From Isoetes taiwanensis (taxonomy: Eukaryota; Streptophyta; Lycopodiopsida; Isoetales; Isoetaceae), in the NCBI GenBank assembly GCA_021234155.1, contig JAJEKV010000027.1, positions 9,932,716 to 9,996,715 on the forward strand: a DNA stretch of 64,000 nt, read 5' to 3'. The position numbers were made by a program, and so were the translations under genes. This document shows positions 10,878-23,320 of this stretch, in pieces (the stretch's first letter is position 1; each line of letters opens with the position of its first letter). The notes under the pieces are model-generated. The model was given only the letters and a program-made list of their open reading frames with translations, made no database searches and had not been told where the DNA came from.

Positions 10878-13800
10878 CTAATTTTTCAAGGGTGCCTTCT
10901 TCACCCTGTCAGCAATCCTTGCAGGGTCATTGGAATGTGATTTGAATCTTCCCCTAGCTCCCTCCTCTTCCTTTTCCTGATTTTGATTAAAGTAATTGTC
11001 AACTTGCAGATAATATGGAACTTTGTGCAATTGCAGTGGAGACAAAACTTACCTTTTTCTTGACAATCTGCACCACGTCTTCGTCATGTAAAGTATGAGA
11101 AGTCCCACATCGTTGTGGATAATGCTTTGCACTCGTCCCCCAGACTAGAACATACTTGATGTCCTTGAGTAGACTCCGATGTATGTGGTTACAAAAGTCT
11201 TCAACCGTACACCCACCTCTGTCCTGGAAAAGAACAATCTCAATCTAAGCTTGGTAGAGCATATACACAAGATAACGAAGATATAACATATACAATGGTA
11301 AAGCTCCTGCTGCTTGTGCATAAAAGAATGATTCAAAACATGCATCGAGTATAATTTTCAACACTTCAGCTTTCCCACTCAATCTCTATTCACGGACAAC
11401 GAAGGGAAGGACGTTAATTGCTCTATAATGGTAAGCTGTTGTTCTCTGTGCAGCATTAGAACAATAACAAGTAGTATAAACCTGCAGAGCAGAATCTCTC
11501 AATCTTTTGTTCCTGCTCTAGCTTTTGTTCCATATATGTCCACAGTGAAAAATGATGCACTATCTTGATTTCTCAACTATTTGATCTATTTGATTGGCTT
11601 GTTTTCTCGTTCGGCATCTATTGCCTTCATCTTGTTGCAGTCTTAGCAATATGCCCCACTGCATGACAGAAACAAAGCTTCACATTTTCCATATTCTTGC
11701 TTCTGTTACCATGCTAACTTGTCTTAGTGTTAACTCCATTCTCACAGTAGATAGTGATTTCTTACCATCTCTAGCAAGTGCACAAGTCATTGGATCCATA
11801 AATATCATATTGCTGCTGCATGGCTTGTAGGCTGGTGGGAAAGTATGCAAAATATCATTCAATAATTCATCATTATACGTACCCCTGCTGCAATGTACTC
11901 ACGCATCCATGCTTCAATTCGGTTGATATATGAAATCGCCGAGATTTGCCATTGATTAATCCTCACTCAAAAGGGTGTACGAGAGGCATTTGCCTACTGA
12001 GGAAAGTCGACGGCATTCGGAGGAGGAAACGAATCAAATGCCGTCGACTTTCCTCAAAAAAGAAACCATACATCCTCAAACTCTGTTGATTTTTCAAGCT
12101 GAAATTGATGTTGCACGTCTACAACAGCTACTTCAGCTGCTTTGCATTTTTCATGCCGATAAGATCCTCATGTAAAAAACATCTCCAGCTTGTCAAATAG
12201 CATTTGATGAGTTCTTTCCATACAAGGCAATTAAAATTACTCTAACTTAGCATCCTGGAGAGTTGGAAGGGATCCATTTCTGATCAAAATAAATTTTTGT
12301 TACTCGCTTTCAATTCCTGCTAACCTTCACGCAGTATGAAGGCTTGCTACTTGCCAAATGAGATGAGATTAGCCTCCATTAATCTTAAATCAGCAAAACT
12401 CTTGCAACTCTTGCAAGCTTCAATAGGAAAAGTCTTTACTCCTCCTAAGCATGTCAGCCGATATCAATCAGGCTATTCAACTGAAAAGGGCACAATCCTG
12501 CCACAAACCCGCGCTGCAATGGCAATCTTGTCTAGATGCACTCTCAATCTCCCTATGAAAACTCTCATACCATGTTGAACAATCTGAAAGGCCAAAGCAG
12601 AAAGAGAGATGCAAGAAAACGGGGCAGATTTTCATAAATGGGACGAAAGATCCTTATCCATAGGTTTTAACATCTAGTCTAACAAACTAACTACTCCTTG
12701 GGTTTATATCAGACGCCCATTTGCCCATGTGCGATGACATGAGCATTTCAATGGGACGTATATTTTATTCCAGAGTTCAAGTGACGTTGATCATCAGCAC
12801 TTCTCTTGGACCCAGGCCTTGAGAAGGTGACATGTAGTGCATATGGATCCCCTTCTAAACTTTGCTCAAGGCGCTGCTCCTCAGCACTTTCTCTCTGGGT
12901 ACTACTGAAATAAAAACCTCCGCACAATGGTTGTATCTCATGCTTACTGATAAAATGGATAAACATATCCATCCTATCCCTTACCATATTGAAAGAACAA
13001 TAAAAGGTGGCATTCTTAGCTGTATAAATGTTAAATGCATCACATGTTAAAAAAACCTAGATACATTACATGTCAAATAAGCCTAATCTGGCATATATTT
13101 CTGTCCAATGTAAAATGAAGTAATATAAATTAGTAACAGCTAAATGATAAGGAATAAACTTACAGTAGAAAGAACTACAGGCTCAGAAAAATCAGGTTGC
13201 TGTCCTTGGGGCTTTGTATAGACTCGGACAAGGCCCATATCATCCCACATCTTCTCTAGCAGTCTGTCTAAATTCAACTGCAGCAGTTTAAAGCAATTTC
13301 TTTAGTCTAATAAAAAGACGAAATTAGCAACACTGAGGAGTGTAAGAAGCAACCTTCAGGTTACAGCTGATAACCACTGAGTTTGGTTTCCTGGCTAATC
13401 TATCAACATCATCTATACCAACGACATCAATTTTGTTGTATACATATACACATTTGATGTACTTGCGGTTACCCTCAATCACATCAATGAAGTCATCAAC
13501 GCTCGCATCCTCACGGAATAAAACCTACAAAAGAAATGAGATCCACATCAAAAATAATTGACTTGTAATTTATATGCTTATATAACTAGGTAAGAGTAGA
13601 ATTTTTCATAGCACTTTTCTCTCAAGACAGGAGTTATTCATGTACAGAAAGTACCATGAAATATACTTCGGGTGGCTGGCCCCTATCAGTTTTCATGGTT
13701 GAGATATTATGTGTGCTTCAACATCCCAACCATAGCCGCCAGGCTCCATTTCCCCCATTCATCTCCCAATCCATATCTAATTTACAGATACCCAGTCCAT

Positions 13801-15592
13801 CCCAACAACCACTCCTTCTCAATCCAATGCTCGTTTTCAATCCTCGGGTTAAACACAAACTATTCAACAAAATGTTGTCATACATCTATCAAATTTGTAA
13901 CATGCAAACATGTTTAAATGCATGCCCATTTCCCATGCAAGCTAAGAGAACAACCAGCATGTATCAGGTAAGGACATTCTCTCATAACCTCCGCATTGTG
14001 AATCTTGTATTCATGTAAAATTTGGTAGCACAATTTTTCATCCACATGTGTGAGAGGAATCATGCTGTTAAAAGATATTCCTCCAGTTTTCTTTTTCTTG
14101 AAGTATATCTGGAAAAACAAATAACCGGCACAGTCAGGCAACTTAAAGCAAAATAAAAGCAAAATAAGGACCGTCATTCCTGATTACCTGTGGTGGCCTT
14201 TTGTTTAGCCGCAGCCCAACAGCTTCCAGTTCCTTTGTAAGAATTTGCCTGTGCCCTTCACTCTGACAAACAAAAGTATCTCTCATTACCTATTGCCACA
14301 GCCCTGGACATACACATGCATATAAAAAAGATTCTTTGCATAGATATGTGTGCGAGCAACTTTGCTTTGTTTTCTATACCTACATGCCAGCACTATCTAA
14401 AAGCTATAAAGCACACATCATTCATCATCTGAGATGCTATACAAAAAGGCTTTTCTAGCTTCGCATGAAGGCATTTGTGACAAACTTGGAGAAAAATGAT
14501 TCTGTATTATGTGACATAAGATTTAAAGGTCAGGTCCAGCCATAGTCATGCTTCTTGGAGTTGCATCGTCATTCGTTTATAATACTATCTTTTAAAAACC
14601 TTTATTATGCCGGTCATTTTCTTGCTCAAATTTTAAACATACGGACCTTTGATCCATCAAGAACCATCAGTACAAGATCTGATGACTTTGCAACAGCTAT
14701 AACCTGCAAGGAAGATGTATTTGCATTCGGTCATACAATACAATATTATAATCATGTTGTACTTCATCAATGAGATTTGATATGCAATTCAGAATCAGTT
14801 ATACCTGTCGCCCACGACCTTTTCCTTCAGAAGCACCCTCAATGATACCAGGGAGATCAAGCATCTGAATTTTTGCATCATTATAGTTTATGATCCCAGG
14901 AATACATGTGAGGGTAGTAAACTCGTATGAGGCTGCCTCTGAGTGTGTCCCCGTGAGTAACGTCAATAGTGTAGATTTTCCCACGCTGTCATGAAGAGAG
15001 GGAGCCATTACTAACAATTAATAAGCCCTCACAACAATAAGGAAGTTCAACCTTGGAAAACCAATAAGAGCGACACGACCATGACCAAACTTTGTGACTT
15101 CAAAGCCATCTCCAGCTCCACTTGATCCCTTCGGAACTTCCCGTTAGTAAACTGATTTTTTGCAATCATCCCCCCAATGTAATACACAATTCCGATAAGA
15201 ATGCTAGAAAGCTAACCTTTGGTGGTTCCAATAACTGAGTCCTGAGCTTTGCAAGTTTGGCTTTCAGCTGACCTAAGTGATATTCTGCAAAAAAGGCAAG
15301 ATGCGTTATCCCACTTTTGAATATAAGAGTTATAATTTCCAGCCTAATGTGCTCCAAAATCTATGCTGTAGAAGAAATACTACTCACAGAATGCGACACC
15401 CTACTATTTGCTTTTCTGCCAGCATTATATAAAGATGGAGGATATACCGGGGAAGATGAATATGCAGGATGCAAGAATGTTCAATCTACAGCTGTTCTCG
15501 CGATGGCAATTCAATAATTTACCTGTTGCTTTATTCTTCTGAGTACGGGCCATTTCGGTCTCGATCTCCTTGATTCTTTCTATGATCCCCAT
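10878..15592 (-). CDS. DRG2: developmentally regulated GTP-binding protein 2 (DRG2), 11 exons
   Basis: An OBG/DRG-family GTPase that, by family knowledge, associates with ribosomes through a DFRP partner. Exons (minus strand): 15592-15523, 15284-15217, 15128-15052, 14985-14805, 14703-14647, 14262-14188, 14108-13989, 13524-13354, 13277-13164, 11223-11053, 10976-10878. All junctions are GT-AG and join in frame to 400 residues, the usual length (about 399). Visible motifs: G1 GFPSVGKST, split by intron 3; TTLTCIPG in the switch I region; G3 [10 protein letters not shown]4 NKID; and a C-terminal TGS domain ending in [18 protein letters not shown]. The start at 15,592 ([11 protein letters not shown]) was chosen over an in-frame ATG 15 bases upstream because orthologues begin there. 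Intron 9 is 1.94 kb, much longer than the others, and holds foreign-looking sequence. The gene appears intact; DRG1 is excluded by the MGIIERIK start and the [10 protein letters not shown] segment. Confidence 0.97.
11999..12055 (+). repeat. perfect 19-bp inverted repeat inside DRG2 intron 9
   Basis: The arm GAGGAAAGTCGACGGCATT (11,999-12,017) is followed after a 19-base loop by its exact reverse complement (12,037-12,055). The predicted stem has no mismatches. It sits in the only long intron of DRG2, about midway. It could be an inserted miniature element or a source of a small hairpin RNA; nothing in the sequence decides between these. Confidence 0.9.
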
Positions 15593-15599
15593 CTTATCG

Positions 15600-16103
15600 A
15601 CTGGCACAGATCAAGCAAAGCTGCCGATTCGCTTAGGATTGATCACACAATTACGTTGTTTGCAGCCATCCTAGGGCCAGGCCGATGAAGATTTATGGGA
15701 TTTATATTTGACACAAAGTAGGGTTTTCAGATTTCCATGATTTTGTGAAGCTGCTTTTAAAATATATGAATAGAATAAAGTTGTGGGCTCCTAAAATCAT
15801 TTTCCTGCCAATTATTAGAAATTAGTCTTGATGAGCAGAATTTAAGGTCTTTGCAATGAGGCATTTTCTCACTTAGGAAGACCGAAACAATCACTTGTGC
15901 AATACAATAAGCATTCATTCCCGTAGGAATTATAAGCTCCCATGGCATGGCCTCATTTCCAAAAATGCGCTAAATAAATACATGTGTGGTATTCGTCTAA
16001 GAAGAATTTATGTTAAACCTGCCTGCAGAAAACGTCGTGGGGAAAAGCCAAAAGGTCGAGTATTCATTGGAAAGAATGGCAGAAAGGTATTCACTTAACT
16101 TAA
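15600..16103. other. region upstream of DRG2; no second gene recognised
   Basis: This stretch should contain the DRG2 5' UTR and promoter. No clear TATA box is visible. A plus-strand open frame (15,895-16,098) rich in R and K ends just before a SINE tail and resembles no protein I know. Confidence 0.4.
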
Positions 16104-16245
16104 ATTGAATTGGATTGGATTGGTTTTTTCCATCCGTTAAGACTGAAAAGGCCTATGGGACCCAAATAAATAACAAAGCATACCTGTTACTATCCAGGAT
16201 TAAAAACTCTTGCCTTAAAGTCTTTCCGAGGAAAAAAACTTAGTT
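16104..16245 (-). mobile_element. SINE-like copy with CCAAT-type tail (S1 family)
   Basis: The body shares GGCCTATGGGACCCAAA and a CGAGGAAAAAA-type end with copies at 18,203, 52,050 and 53,190. On the minus strand it ends in a (CCAAT)n-like tail (16,104-16,121). No clear Pol III boxes were identified in this family. Confidence 0.6.
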
Positions 16246-16789
16246 GCAATGCCAAGTGCTAATGGGTCAAGTGTGATCATTGGATCACAAAATAAGGGGC
16301 AGCATATGCCAAATCGAGGTCAAAGAAACTACACCTTACACCCCTGTATACAACATCACTCCCCATATGCCATGCATACATATACACGTATTAAAGAAAT
16401 TAGACTGAATACAATGTGAACTGGCCACATCAAGTGATTTTAGGCATTCCCCTATTAAATAATGAAAGAGCAGCATTAGGCCCCAATGATAACCATGAGG
16501 GTAAATGACAGAACACAGTACGACAAAGTGAAGTGTCATGCACAACACACTAGAACCTACATAACTACATTTGCGAATAAAGATGTCATTTATATTACAA
16601 TGCACAACGTACAACTGGCCTACAACTGGAAGGTTGCATGTGTACTGCTTCTGTCACAAGCAGCCTACTGCAACATGAGAACACAAATGAACATGAGGAA
16701 GAGGAACCGGCATCACTTCTGAACCCCTCTAGCTCAGACAATGCATTATAAAACCCAATTGTACAAGAGAAGGCCGCCCAAACCTAAGC

Positions 16790-18085
16790 CTGCATGGTTT
16801 GGAAAGCTGCTTTGCCAAGGTGTTCCAACTCATTGAGATGCCTTATCAACAAGCTCGTGGGATTCATATGCCCCCCGAATACCTTGAGCTGCTTCAAGGA
16901 GACTTTTAAGTCATCCATGTCCAAACAAGTGTAAAACCTTATCAAGGCGTTGTATAGTGTTTCCAAGGGTTGTCCTGGATTCTCGAATTGGCATCATTAT
17001 CTCCTTGGCCAATAAGTCTACATCCACGTGCAAATGAAAGCATTCGGACTTGTTGCATGCAGCAAGATGACCAACTATAACCTGTTCTTCATCAGAATTA
17101 GTGTCCACATTTACAACTAGAATGAATATTCCCTCTGGATCCGTTACTTCATCAGTCTTTTCTACCTCCTTATGTGGCCCTACAAAAAATAGCAAATATG
17201 TACATAAACACCAAATGCAAAATTGACCTGGATAGCAGAGAAAGTGTGATTTTCCACATCCACAGGTATGAACCCATCCCATGGGCTAGAAGGCGGTATC
17301 ATAGGCGACTGTGGAGATGGGCTCCCATCATCTATTCCCTCATCAATATCTGCATAACAAGAATTCCCCTCACTAATGCCAACATCAGCATGTGCATTCC
17401 AGTAGCGCCTTCTCCATTTCCCAACGCGTTCAATGGGTACAAATCCAATAGGAAGGCCAAATAGCACATTTCTGACATCACTATGGGAGGCATGAGCAGG
17501 ATCCAACGTCAATCTCCAAGCGGCCGTTTTTGGGAGATGAACGTTGTGTTCATTGACAGCACCCAAGATCCACTAAATATAAACTCCTCCATTTGTAACA
17601 TCCTACAAACAGTTTGAATAAGCAAAGCAGTCACATGCCTCTCCCATGATGTGGAAATGTTTGGCCTTTGCAAATAAGTTACGGTTATCGAGAGTCACAC
17701 AACTTTTGATATCTCCAGCGCTATACAAGGCATAAAGGTTCTCCCCCCTATCGATTTGGTCTACTATCACATTCTTCATGTGATGTCCATGGTGTAGCTT
17801 CCCCATGTCCTTAAGACAATACCCTATCATTCCCTCATAGTAATGCATATTCGTGCCTCTCAAGGCCTTCCACAGGATAACTGCTCCAGTATGATTATGT
17901 GTATCCCATTCCTGGTACTTCTTCAACCTCAAGTTCACAACAACAGGAGTGGTCAGAGCAATCCTCAGCATAGCTTGAACATGGAGATGGTTAAGGTTTG
18001 AACCCCTCTCTAAGCTGACAATGCCAACCATACACTCACATTCCATGAATCTACACACACCACTATTATTGCTTCCCACACATCC
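16790..18085 (-). pseudogene. Rep-like HUH endonuclease (Replitron-like), broken
   Basis: The minus-strand frame from 18,079 carries GSNLNHLHVQAMLRI, an H-hydrophobic-H (HUH) motif. It is followed about 55-60 residues later by GMIGYCLKDMGK, a Y-x-x-K-D motif that would hold the nicking tyrosine. The same frame continues past a TAG at 17,603-17,605 and another near 17,576 into WRLTLDPAHASHSDVRNVLFG (17,566-17,180). After that, homology passes to other frames (17,282-16,911, then 16,966-16,784). So at least two stops and one or two frameshifts disable it. The motif pair is that of rolling-circle Rep nucleases. The overall pattern recalls Rep proteins of eukaryotic Replitron transposons rather than Helitrons, because no helicase domain is visible nearby. 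That family label is from memory. Transposon ends were not found. Confidence 0.65.
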
Positions 18086-18202
18086 ACACCACCCACACTC
18101 ACAGTCACACTTACATCCAAGGAGGAGTGTTCATCCCTGCTAGCAGCAGTCTTACTCAAAAGCTTACAGATATTTTCTTTCTAGCTAGAAGCTTCCTACT
18201 TG

Positions 18203-18345
18203 AAGGAAGGAAGGAAGGTTCTTTTATCGTCCGCGGAGGCCAATCGGCCTATGGGACCCAAATTACACGGTGCAAAGAAGCCTGTTGCTACCCGTTTAAA
18301 CCCCCCCAGAGGGGAAAACCGTCAGCAGAACAAACCTGGCGGGCA
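18203..18345 (-). mobile_element. SINE-like copy with CTTC-type tail (S1 family)
   Basis: The body (GGCCAATCGGCCTATGGGACCC at 18,238-18,259, GAGGGGAAAACCGTCA near its far end) matches the S1 family. On the minus strand it ends in GGACGATAAAAGAA and a short CTTCC repeat. The adjoining LINE at 18,347 starts exactly where homology to S1 fades. Confidence 0.6.
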
Positions 18346-18869
18346 TTTGTATAAATATACATATACACATGAATTCCTACACCTCGTAGGCGCAAGGCGT
18401 AGATGAGTCCGCAGATCCAAAACCTCATGGAGGTAGGAGCCAAGGGATCGAATCGACGGCATACCGAGTAGCTTCGTGTAAGGCGCACCGAAGTTGCACC
18501 AAGAGAATGTAGCGAGCCCGAATCACTATAGGTCGGACAGCTCGAAGGCATGGCTTTCATCCTCAACAATCCCCACGGCAACACCGATAAAAGCCTGTCC
18601 CCGGGCGCGCTCTCCAACCCACCGACCCGCCTCAAGCCGAAGATGGTGGGCCCATGTTCAATGGGACGCGATGATCTCAAGGCTTCTTCATGGGCAACCG
18701 AGAACGCAGGTAGAGCCGTGGGCCTCGAACCGTGGTGGGGTTTATGTGTTGTTTGTAGTGTGCCATCTTTACCTGTTCCGAGCATGGTGGTCCCGAGCTT
18801 CCCGGAAATAAGAGTCCAAAGTACCCCCTCGGCCTATCCCGTACGGCCGCCCTTGGTGCACTGGGCGCA

Positions 18870-21800
18870 CCTATGTGTGCCTACGTTCGATCACACTAGC
18901 CACCGGGCTCTCTTGTCCTTCCAACAAGCCCCCGGTCATTGCGGGCTCATCGCCACGCCGTAAATAAGTCGCGGGAGCCAAGTGTAAACCATCTTCCGGC
19001 CACCTTCCGAAATAAACAATGTGTCTATCGAGGGTCAGCATCTTTGCGGGGGCATGAGTCCCATCTCCTGCAACAAGATCTCGATATGGAATTGAGGGCT
19101 TGACCCCAAGTGCCCGCTGCGTCAAAATGCCTTTCCGGACCTGCTCTAAGTCGTTCCAAGTCGCCAAAGACACCATCGGGCCCCACACCTCGACCTCATA
19201 CGGAAGAACGGCTCCACCGGTGCAGGAACAAATGTGACCGGTGGCCCCAAATCTGACTGCCACAGTGACTATTGTTTTGCATTGCGTCTGGCGCTTCCAA
19301 CCCGGGCACACCAAGGCAAATGGATGTATCCCAATACATTGAGGGCGGAAATTCCACCCCAGTGTACTTGTAGTAGGGTGTGACCTCTACCATCTGCCCC
19401 GATAAGTGAGCCGGGAGGTGCCGGATGGCGTGAGGAGGATATGAGGACCACCTTAGTCTTGGCCGGTTGACACGCATGTCCATCGCCTGGCAGAATGTGT
19501 CCAGGGCATCTAGGTGTGCCTGCATGCCCTCTGGTGTATGGGCCAAGAGGTCCACATCATCCGCATAGATGAGTCACCGGATGACACAGTGCAAGAGTCG
19601 TATACCGTCCCCCATTGGCAAAGAAGCCAGGCTTCCAACCGGTCAATGTAAAGTCCAAAGAGTGTGGGTGAGAGGACAACCTTGCCTAACTCAATGCTAC
19701 CGGGCAAATGACCGACCTTCCGGTTGCATGCGGCTGTGCGGCTCGTCTGATCTGTACACTCGTTACGCAGATCCATAGGAGCCCCGGATGGTGCAATCTC
19801 AAAGCCCACAACGTTTCCTGGTAATTGTGGTCGAAAGCTTTTGCAAAGTCCACAAAAACAAAGTGAAGAGGTCCTCCCGACGGTTCTGCCGTCCGACCCG
19901 GGGCCCCCGAGTGTGAAGATGTGATCAATGGTTGAATGTCTGGTCCGGAAGCTTTGCCTCGAGTAAGTGCCATGGCTTCCGCCCTCGCCCATTTGGTTAC
20001 CTCGCTGTTCGAATGCCCGCCGCATAGCTTGGCAAAACACCGACCATGATGGTTGATGGTTCTGCATGGTCGGGACCGGGTCCCCGCCTTGTAGATCGAA
20101 ACAATCGCCAGTGGTCCATGACCGGGAAAACCCTCTTCAAAATACCTGAACAAACGGTCGCGGGGGCCGGCACCATGGGCTGTCCCCCCCCACTTGAGCA
20201 ACTCCGCCGCGGTGCCGCCCAAGTTCACGCCTTCCCATTAGCGGTAAAGGCCGCAACCCCTCTTCGACATCTTCTTTGTGATCACCGGCCGATGGGCGTG
20301 TTGCGGGGGCATCGTCGTGTTCCGGGGATCATAAAGGCGTTGCGGTCTTGCTCCATTGCACCGGCCGTGATGTTCCACGGTTGTTGTGGCGGCTGCCGCA
20401 GTACCCCCGCGCTTTAAAGTTCGGGTGGGCCCAAATAGGCGAACATTTCTCCTTGGTGCCTTGCGGTACCTTGTCTTTGTTCCTTGAGGAAGGCGCGGTA
20501 ATGGCTGGTGGCACGAGCTTCGCGTGTCTGATCACGATGAAGGCGAGACCTGAAAAGGTTTGTGTTCCTTACACTCAGCATCAAACCATCATTGCGCGGG
20601 AAGGTTCTGCGCCCTCGATCTCTGCGTGGGGGAGGTCTCCCAAAGCACCTATCCGCCTTGTTATGAGGAGCTCAACCCGGCTGCTTTCGGTTTGTTGCTC
20701 CAAGAGATGTGGGCCCTTGAGAACTGTCGGGCGGGATCTGCCGAGCATGTCGGTTAATAACCCTCCACCTGCTCATAATCAAAAGCGCAGGAATTGACGA
20801 AGTAATGCTTTCTTGAGGGGCGTAGCGCTGGCGAGCCAGCTTCACGTAGAGTGGGAGGTGATGCGATGCGGCCTCCCTCGTCCCGGTCGCCCTTGCGGCG
20901 TGAAAATGGTCGGACAAGGTGTACATCTGCGCACCACTATGACATAATCCACGACACTAGTTCCGCGCCCGTGATTGTCACGTACGCAAAGTGTACCCAT
21001 GAGAAGAGGGCCATTGTGGTAGGCCATTGCATATGAGCGGAGTCAAAGATACTGCTTTAACGGGAGCAATTTGCTCTGCCGGCGGGTGACGACTATCATC
21101 ACGAAAGCCGTGTGCAAGGCTGCCTCTGGCGGCAACGCAACACGTCATCCTTGAGGGTCCAGGCCGCATGGCCTTGTTCCACCCCTGTCCGCGCGTGAAG
21201 TCTCCAGGAGCATGACTCGCCCCATCCGGCTTGTCTTTGCGTATGTCATCATATAGATCGACATGCGGGTCCATCCCCCTCCCACCTCCCGGGCGGCCGG
21301 ATAGAAGGGACTCTCTCATGGGGAAAGTAGCAAGCGCCTAGGAAGAGAGGATCTCCGCCGGGTGGTGCACTCGGATCCACAAGTAGCGGTTATGTCTGTC
21401 CCTTCTTGAGAGGGAAACCAAATGTGCCAAGGCTACCCGTGTAGTAGCAGCAACCCCACCGTGCCCACGGCTCCCCTGTACAACCATTGAACATCAAAAA
21501 TCTTTGGTACCCTGGCAGGACGGGCAGCTGTGGGTCGGTGTTCCCATGTCTCCATGAGGAAGATGAGGTCCATGTCCACGGCCATCGATTGAGGCTATCG
21601 CCCTTCCGCCCACGTGAAACCCCGACAGTTCTAGACCACCACCCCGAGACACAATTCCTATTGAGCGGCCTGGAGATGCTTGTGTAGTGTGTGTCACGGA
21701 TGGACCAAAGAATGAGCAGGCCGAAAGGCAGGGGGGGCAGACTTCGGACAAGCGGCGGAGGCGGCCGGGGCAACATTTGGCGGCGGGGGCTTGACAGAGT

Positions 21801-22120
21801 TGTAGGGGCAGTGCGGAGGATCGGAGCGGAGAAATTAGGGTAGCATTTGGGCGAGCAGGTGCGGCCTGGCAGCATTTGGTCGATCGCGGGTGTCCCCGAC
21901 CGGGCGAACTCCCTCCGCATGCCTCTGTTGCACTAGAGTCGATCCTTCTCACATCTGAAGATGTGCCCTTCAAGAACTTGCCCTGCCGCTAAAGATGGCC
22001 TCTCGAACTTCGTGCATCCGCAAATCGTGAACACCACGACTTCGGTGCGGGCACGGGCGCCGGACCCCACACCCGGGCTGGTCAGAAGCGCGGAAAGGTC
22101 CCGGACCAAGAACGTCATGC
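18870..22120 (-). pseudogene. LINE ORF2: endonuclease and reverse transcriptase (frameshifted)
   Basis: Endonuclease traces: METWEH-like (about 21,540-21,570), ICNGLPQWPSS (about 21,000-21,035) and GTSVVDYVIV (about 20,935-20,975). Reverse transcriptase traces: an IVSIYKAG-type motif (about 20,080-20,110), HFVFVDFAKAFDHN (about 19,830-19,870), LSPTLFGLYIDRLEAWL (about 19,620-19,680) and the catalytic IYADDVDLLA, whose YADD codons lie at 19,556-19,567. The C-terminal part reads YEVEVWGPMVSLATWNDL and LTLDRHIVYFGRWPEDGL (19,200-19,000). The motifs fall in different frames (open segments 20,228-19,686; 20,067-19,510; 19,555-19,196; 19,314-18,871), so several indels separate them. The catalytic aspartates survive, but the protein cannot be made in one piece. 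Confidence 0.85.
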
Positions 22121-22400
22121 ACCCAAGAATCTATGTGTATATCTTCCCGTGAGATTCTCTCCCGCTCTTTTCGGAGCCCACGAATTACTAGGGTTGTGGC
22201 TCGTCGCTGCGCTGCGTTCCACGCAGCTCAGCGTCTGGTGAGGGCACCGCCCACCCTGGCTTTGGCGGCACGCGGCGTGATGATGGTGCGGCGGCGGTAG
22301 TGCGGCTGCGGTGTTGGAGTTGACCCGGTGACCGATTGGCGTCTTGCAAGTTGTTGGGCTTGCCCGATGCTTGGTGTGTCATGTCTTTGCGGCTTACGTT

Positions 22401-23320
22401 CTATGAAGTCCGGAGCTCAGCTCTTGCAAAGGCTTGGTCTGTCTTGCCATCTCCCGGCGTCGCGGTGCCGCCATTGTTCATGCGCCTGCGCACGGAGGCC
22501 CGCTTGCCTTCTTTGAGCAGCGACGGATCCGGACCTCTTTGCATTTCGGTCCCGTGCCAAATCCTTCTCCGGCGGGCTTCGATCTTTGCCTCGTTAACCT
22601 CCAAAGGCTGACCTGCAACCTCGTCTTCTGGTAGCCTCCTCAACGTCAAGCCCCGAGTGTGGCCTCATGCTTGCCCGTGCCATGGCATTGGCCTCATCAA
22701 CCTCGATGCGGGGTGAGGCGTGATTACAAGTGTCACCGCTCTGCCGGTCCCCTATCCCCGCTCGCGGCGTCCGGTATCCATGCGAGCCTGCATGTCTCCG
22801 AGCACCTGCCGGTCTTGCTGTCTCTCAGAGTGCACCAAGCGGATGATGTCGTCCAGCCGATGTGCTTGGGTCTCCAACTCAGTGATCTGTTGTTTCGCTA
22901 TCACCAACTGTCTGCGCAACACGTGGGATGTTGCAGACTCCATCTCCGTCTCCAGGCTCACAATGCGGGCACTGTTGGCCTCAACCCCAGCTTGGATGGC
23001 GGCCCAAGGTTACGCCAGCGGAGGGGCCCTCCACCTGAGCGTAACTTCCCGTGCCCGAGGCGGCCTGGGCGGGCCTTGGCCCGGGCCTCCTTCTTCATGG
23101 AGGATGTCTCTCCCTTGCCCAATGCGTCTGCACGGGGCCGCTTCCTTGGTGGCCCTTCTTGGTTTTCCCAGGCAGGCTCGGCCTGCGGGAGGTCAGCAGG
23201 CTGTGCTGGGGTTTGCCCGAGGTGGGGTGTTGTGGTCTGTGGAAGCTCACCTGCTAGGGATGAGTCCGGACATGGGGTCGCTTTAGCGTGGCCATGACCG
23301 GGGTATGGCACGCCAAGCAA
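22401..23320 (-). pseudogene. LINE ORF1-like, coiled-coil protein remnant
   Basis: The minus-strand frames 23,320-22,958 (Pro/Lys/Arg-rich, with PRKRPRADALGKGETSSMKK resembling a nuclear-localisation-type basic patch), 22,961-22,752 (LETEMESATSHVLRRQLVIA and onward, a heptad-like coiled coil rich in Q, E, L and R) and 22,649-22,401 (RARRRRIWHG-type basic end) follow one another immediately upstream of ORF2. The coiled coil plus basic region is the usual make-up of LINE ORF1 RNA-binding chaperones. No zinc knuckle is visible. The frames shift, so the copy is not intact. Confidence 0.5.

Noticed and set aside
12560-13050. Possible Copia LTR and primer-binding site in DRG2 intron 9 (minus strand TTCAACATGGTATGAGAG)
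   Set aside because: The PBS-like match is imperfect (TGGTATGAGAG), no second LTR or matching LTR start was found, and no gag-pol frame follows.
22659-23297. Plus-strand open frame of 212 codons
   Set aside because: It is the antisense shadow of the minus-strand LINE ORF1 in GC-rich DNA.
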